Below are positions 6,232 to 9,149 of a stretch of 9,149 bases of DNA, piece after piece. How positions within the stretch are numbered: position 1 is the first letter of the stretch; every line of letters starts with the position of its first letter. Location of the stretch: contig SDWN01000017.1 of NCBI GenBank assembly GCA_004195305.1, positions 1 to 9,149 of the forward strand, written 5' to 3'. Source of the stretch: Neptunomonas sp. GTDB lineage: Bacteria; Pseudomonadota; Gammaproteobacteria; Pseudomonadales; Balneatricaceae. The translations under genes were made by a program, and so were the position numbers. The notes under the pieces were generated by a model that saw only the letters and a list, made by a program, of their open reading frames with translations, was not told where the DNA came from and did no database searches.

Positions 6232-6366
6232 TCGCGCTATATCCCACCTGGCTTATCTTCCTGCTTCCGCTTGCCTCATTCGCCTCTGCTCGCCTTGCTG
6301 TCTGGGTTCGTCGCTGCCAGCAGGCTAAAGAAGGTCGGCTGTCTTTTAAAAAACTTACTCAATTCG

Positions 6367-6381
6367 TTCCACAACGTGGAA
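6367..6381. promoter_or_regulatory. IclR-type operator palindrome upstream of the ABC operon
   Basis: TTCCACAACGTGGAA is a perfect inverted repeat (6+3+6). Its counterpart in the other regulator-flanking region is TTCCACTAGATGGAA (4542-4556). The size and dyad suit an IclR-family dimer. Its centre is about 54 bases upstream of the -10-like TATAAG at 6426-6431, nearly the same distance as in the divergent region (about 56). That puts it near -64 if the start is about 6438, a position usual for an activator. Binding by either IclR protein is inferred. Confidence 0.65.
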
Positions 6382-6419
6382 TAAGCAGTCTAGGCTATCT
6401 TCACTTATTCAGAATGATA

Positions 6420-6431
6420 ATGCACTATAAG
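6420..6431 (+). promoter_or_regulatory. Candidate promoter core for the ABC transporter operon
   Basis: ATGCACTATAAG contains the 11-mer shared with the divergent operon promoter (4501-4491, minus strand) and a -10-like TATAAG. No good -35 hexamer is visible, which suits an activator-dependent promoter with the operator at 6367-6381. The leader to the start codon would be about 120 bases. Confidence 0.45.
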
Positions 6432-6560
6432 TCACGCTTGATGCTCTTGTTACGACGCGGTGCGTTGTATTTTGGTGCTTAAAGCGGGTGTCTGAATTAT
6501 ATTTCCTGTTTCGAGAGTTGTCGTACAAAAACAAATAATTACTCAAGTAAGGATATGATC

Positions 6561-7715
6561 ATGAAAAAACGCAATACAGGTCTGATCGGTGTGGCTGCGG
6601 TAACCCTGGGTTTGATGGCTGTCGGCTCTCAGGCGTTGGCGAGTAGCTCTACGATTAAAGTCGGTACTTTTTTGTCTGTGACAGGTCCCGCCTCCTTTCT
6701 TGGCGATCCGGAGCTGAAAACGCTGCAGCTGTATATCGAAACCGTTAATGCCAAAGGTGGTATCGATGGTAAACAGGTTGAGTTGGTGCATTACGACACC
6801 GGTGGCAACGCCAAAAAAGCGCTTAGCTTTGCCAAGCGGCTGATCAAACGGGATAAGGTGGATGTTATCGTCGGTGGATCGACATCCGGCAGTACTTTGG
6901 CTGTGATGCCAGAGATAAATAAAGCAGGCATTCCGTTTATCTCCCTGGCTGGGTCGGTCAAGATCATTGATCCCGGCAATAAGTGGACTTTCAAGACCCC
7001 GCATACCGATCGCATGGCCGCTGCAAAAATCTATACCGATATGAAAAAGCGCGGTATCACCAAGGTCGCCCTGATCAGCGGTGATGGTGGTTTCGGCAAG
7101 TCCGGCCGGGCCCAGAGTCTGGCGCTGGCGGCAGAGTACGGCATCAGCATCGTTGCCGATGAATCTTACGGCAGAAAAGATAGCGATATGACCGCTCAGG
7201 TCACCAATATTCGCGCCTCTGATGCCGAGGCGATTTTGAACTTCGGTTTCGGTTCCGGTCCCGCCATCGTGACCAAAAATATTCGTCAGCTGGGCATTGA
7301 ACTGCCGTTGTACCAATCCCACGGGGTCGCCTCTAAGAAATACATCGAACTTGCCGGTGCTTCCGCAGAAGGTGTACGTCTGCCAGCCTCCGCGTTGCTA
7401 GTCGCCGATAAGCTTGCCGATAGCGATCAACAGAAGTCTGTGTTGATGGCTTACGGAACGGCTTATGAAGCCAAATATGGTCCGGTATCGACGTTTGGTG
7501 GGCATGCCTACGATGGCTTGATGATCGCGCTGGAAGCGATCGATCGTGCTAATTCGACCGATAAAAAAGCGGTTAGGGATCAGATCGAAGCGACCAAGAG
7601 CTTTGTCGGTACCGGCGGCATTTTCAACATGAGCAAGACTGATCACATGGGTCTTAGCCTGGATGCGTTCCGGATGCTTGAGATTCGCAACGGAGACTGG
7701 ACCCTGGTCGACTAA
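6561..7715 (+). CDS. ABC transporter periplasmic substrate-binding protein, branched-chain/aromatic acid type (LivK-like)
   Basis: This is the periplasmic receptor of a HAAT-type (Liv) ABC importer, Peripla_BP_6 fold, 384 residues. I start it at the second ATG (6561) because AAGGA at 6549-6553 is 7 bases away. The first ATG (6555) is only 1 base from that site. The protein then opens with a classical Sec signal: KKR, a hydrophobic core (LIGVAAVTLGLMAVG) and cleavage after ALA near residue 27. Mature-protein hallmarks are KVGTFLSVTGP near the N-terminus, GGSTSGSTLAVMPE and IPFISLAGS in lobe I, ALISGDGGFGKSG, and GGHAYDGLMIALEAI near the C-terminus. LivH and LivM follow on the same strand. The ligand is not readable from sequence. 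Amino acids are the default, but relatives bind benzoate, phenylacetate or similar acids, and the shared operator with the oxidoreductase operon points to the substrate of that pathway. Confidence 0.94.
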   Translation: MKKRNTGLIGVAAVTLGLMAVGSQALASSSTIKVGTFLSVTGPASFLGDPELKTLQLYIETVNAKGGIDGKQVELVHYDTGGNAKKALSFAKRLIKRDKVDVIVGGSTSGSTLAVMPEINKAGIPFISLAGSVKIIDPGNKWTFKTPHTDRMAAAKIYTDMKKRGITKVALISGDGGFGKSGRAQSLALAAEYGISIVADESYGRKDSDMTAQVTNIRASDAEAILNFGFGSGPAIVTKNIRQLGIELPLYQSHGVASKKYIELAGASAEGVRLPASALLVADKLADSDQQKSVLMAYGTAYEAKYGPVSTFGGHAYDGLMIALEAIDRANSTDKKAVRDQIEATKSFVGTGGIFNMSKTDHMGLSLDAFRMLEIRNGDWTLVD

Positions 7716-7741
7716 GGCCTGGATTCTTCTCTTCAGCATAA

Positions 7742-7790
7742 CTCAGCAGCAGTCCGGGTTGGTTTCCCAACAGCGGGGCTGACTGCTGAG
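7742..7790 (+). other. Stem-loop between livK-like gene and livH
   Basis: CTCAGCAGCAGTC (7742-7754) pairs with GACTGCTGAG (7781-7790), needing bulged bases on the left arm. Inside, GTTGG and CCAAC form a second stem around a TTTC loop. No T-run follows. It sits in the 88-base gap between the abundant binding-protein gene and the permease gene. Intercistronic hairpins there commonly protect the upstream message from 3' decay or dampen readthrough. That function is inferred. Confidence 0.55.
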
Positions 7791-7803
7791 CGAGGGACAG
7801 CAT

Positions 7804-8691
7804 ATGTTAGATCAGATCATCCAATTTCTTGCGACCGGCCTCTCCGTCGGTTCCACCTATGCCCTGGTGGGGCTGGGTTTCGCGATCATCTATAACGCCT
7901 CGGGGGTGGTTAACTTTGCCCAGGGTGAGTTTGTCATGCTGGGCGGATTGATTATGGTCTTTTTACACGTTGCCGTGGGGCTTCCGCTTATTTTGGCCTT
8001 TCCGGCCACAGTTGCCCTGGTCACTCTGGTGGGGGTATTGCTGGATAGATTGGCCATCAACCCGATCCGCCGGCCCACGGTATTAAGCCTGATTATTGCA
8101 ACCATTGCCGCGTCTATCTTGATCAAGGGAACCGCCATGTTTATCTGGGGCAAAGATCCTTTTGATCTCCCGGCATTTTCAGGGCGCGACCCCATTATTG
8201 TTTTGGGAGCCGTCATTCAACCCCAGTATTTCTGGGTCATCGGCTTTCTGGTCTTGATCGTCATCGTATTGACCTTCTTTTTTGAAAGAACCATCATTGG
8301 AAAGGCCATGAGCGCCTGCGCGGACAATCCGGATGCCGCCAGTTTGGTAGGGATTGATGTCAAGCGGATGGTTCTGCTCTCATTTGCCCTATCCGCCGCC
8401 ATTGGCGCGGTGGCAGGGATTACCATGACCCCCATATCCCTTATGGAATATGATCGGGGGGCCATGCTGGCCATAAAGGGATTTGGTGCCGCTGTTCTGG
8501 GGGGGTTGGGCAGTTTTCCCGGGGCTGTTATCGGCGGATTGATTTTGGGCGTCATCGAATCTCTGGGCGCTGGACTTATCTCTTCGGGTTACAAGGACGC
8601 TTTCGCATTGATCGTACTTTTGTTCGTTCTGTTTTTTAAACCCAGCGGAATTTTCGGAAATATAGAGATTAGCAAGATCAAAAGGTTTTAG
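7804..8691 (+). CDS. livH: Branched-chain amino acid-type ABC transporter permease (LivH)
   Basis: This is the first inner-membrane permease subunit of the Liv/HAAT importer (295 residues, usual length). The LivH signature GLSVGSTYALVGLGFAII (12-29) is followed by NFAQGEFVMLGG, then several hydrophobic helices. The EAA-type cytoplasmic segment reads GKAMSACADNPDAASLVGI, and the late GGLGSFPGAVIGGLILG loop is intact. About eight membrane segments can be counted. The ATG has a modest GAGGGA site 7 bases upstream. livM follows after 2 bases. Glycine codon use differs from the preceding gene: 9 of 34 are GGA here against about 3 of 43 in the binding-protein gene. The permease genes may therefore have a different history. 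Confidence 0.96.
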   Translation: MLDQIIQFLATGLSVGSTYALVGLGFAIIYNASGVVNFAQGEFVMLGGLIMVFLHVAVGLPLILAFPATVALVTLVGVLLDRLAINPIRRPTVLSLIIATIAASILIKGTAMFIWGKDPFDLPAFSGRDPIIVLGAVIQPQYFWVIGFLVLIVIVLTFFFERTIIGKAMSACADNPDAASLVGIDVKRMVLLSFALSAAIGAVAGITMTPISLMEYDRGAMLAIKGFGAAVLGGLGSFPGAVIGGLILGVIESLGAGLISSGYKDAFALIVLLFVLFFKPSGIFGNIEISKIKRF

Positions 8692-8693
8692 GC

Positions 8694-9149
8694 ATGCTTC
8701 GAATCGGAAAACTTCCCATCGCCCTTTTTGCCGGCTTCATCATCATCTTTCCTTGGGTTGCCGGTAAAGTTCCCGCCATAGGGAATTATACCGACATTAT
8801 GGTCTTCGTGGGTATTTACTGCCTGATCACCATCGGTCTGGGGCTTTTAATGGGCTATGCCGGCCAGATTTCCGTTGGACAAGCCGCTTTTTACGGTATC
8901 GGCGCCTATGTTTCCGCCATTCTGACCACCCGCTACGGCCTTAATCCGTGGTTCTGCATGTTCATCGCCGTATTGGTCACCGGCACGATTGCGTTTCTGG
9001 TGGGAGCGCCGTCACTCAAACTCAAAGGGCATTATCTTGCCATGGCAACCCTTGCCTTCGGGATCATCGTTTTTATCATTTTCAATGAAGAAATCCAGTG
9101 GACCGGGGGGCCGGACGGCATGGCCGACATACCGGGTTTAAGCATATTC
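8694..9149 (+). CDS. livM: Branched-chain amino acid-type ABC transporter permease (LivM), 3' end outside window
   Basis: This is the second permease subunit of the Liv/HAAT importer. Only its first 152 codons lie in the window, and the frame is open to the right edge. After an N-terminal hydrophobic helix (IALFAGFIIIFPWVAG), the LivM hallmarks LGLLMGYAGQISVGQAAFYG (about 49-68) and GIGAYVSAILTTRYG are clear. LKLKGHYLAMATLAFG and the loop EEIQWTGGPDGMADIPGL follow. It starts 2 bases after livH, without room for a strong separate ribosome-binding site, so coupling is likely. livG and livF ATPase genes are expected beyond the window. Confidence 0.95.
   Translation, partial: MLRIGKLPIALFAGFIIIFPWVAGKVPAIGNYTDIMVFVGIYCLITIGLGLLMGYAGQISVGQAAFYGIGAYVSAILTTRYGLNPWFCMFIAVLVTGTIAFLVGAPSLKLKGHYLAMATLAFGIIVFIIFNEEIQWTGGPDGMADIPGLSIF

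Larger units (their letters stand above)
6232..6554 (+). other. Intergenic region between the IclR pair and the ABC operon
   Basis: These 323 bases hold no supported gene. The first part (about 6241-6300) is C/T-rich and A-poor: 25 C, 21 T, 10 G and 4 A in 60 bases. No clear GC hairpin plus T-run follows. The second part contains the IclR-type palindrome at 6367-6381, the shared ATGCACTATAA element at 6420-6430 and a long leader to the binding-protein gene. A weak sigma70-like pair, TTGGTG (6472-6477) and AATTAT (6495-6500) with a 17-base spacer, is also present but is not convincing by itself. Confidence 0.6.

Noticed and set aside
6472..6500. TTGGTG-N17-AATTAT as the main promoter of the ABC operon
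   Set aside because: Both hexamers are poor, and the shared ATGCACTATAA element with its operator is better supported by recurrence.
6543..7322. 259-codon open frame on the minus strand opposite the binding-protein gene
   Set aside because: No recognisable domain, and it is rich in His/Gln/Arg as antisense frames often are. The plus strand has a signal peptide and full Peripla_BP_6 pattern.
8694..9149. livM as a truncated pseudogene
   Set aside because: The frame is open and well conserved up to the last base. It is cut by the window, not by a stop or frameshift.
1..9149. CRISPR arrays, insertion sequences, tRNA or rRNA genes, phage genes
   Set aside because: No regularly spaced repeats, transposase motifs, terminal inverted repeats or RNA-gene signatures were seen on either strand.

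Overview
This is a bacterial window organised around two opposed transcription units with a pair of regulators between them. Its genes point to an anaerobically competent proteobacterium that degrades aromatic or other 2-oxo/acyl-CoA compounds. GATC sites are frequent and the base composition is moderately GC-rich, which would fit a gammaproteobacterium, but the sequence alone does not fix the taxon.

Left half, minus strand, read from about 4490 down to 1: a FlK-type hotdog thioesterase, then the gamma, delta and alpha subunits of a multisubunit 2-oxoacid:acceptor (CoA-acylating) oxidoreductase, then a pyridine-nucleotide-disulfide-type FAD/NADH oxidoreductase, then a 16-cysteine polyferredoxin cut by the window edge. 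The order gamma-delta-alpha-FAD protein is that of padE-F-G-H, the NAD-linked phenylglyoxylate dehydrogenase of Aromatoleum/Azoarcus evansii. The thiamine-diphosphate beta subunit (PadI position) is not in the window and should lie beyond position 1. The polyferredoxin between the FAD protein and the expected beta gene is an addition relative to the pad order as I recall it. It resembles the Fe-S subunit of NAD-linked aldehyde oxidoreductase (AorA), so the complex may carry electrons from the oxidoreductase through Fe-S clusters to FAD and NAD+.

Centre (4413-6231): a divergent intergenic region followed by two tandem paralogous IclR-family regulators on the plus strand, about 60% identical by eye over the N-terminal 120 residues.

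Right half, plus strand: a 323-base intergenic region, then a branched-chain/aromatic-acid-type ABC uptake operon. It holds a periplasmic binding protein (livK-like), a strong intercistronic stem-loop, livH, and livM cut by the window edge.

The best structural observation is regulatory. Both intergenic regions carry a near-identical 15-bp IclR-type palindrome (TTCCAC-N3-RTGGAA). Each sits about 55 bp upstream of the same 11-mer, ATGCACTATAA, which resembles a -10 region. In one case this arrangement points at the thioesterase/oxidoreductase operon and in the other at the transporter operon. This suggests that uptake and catabolism of one substrate are co-activated by one or both IclR proteins. 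The substrate itself is inferred only by analogy (phenylglyoxylate or a related aromatic 2-oxo acid).
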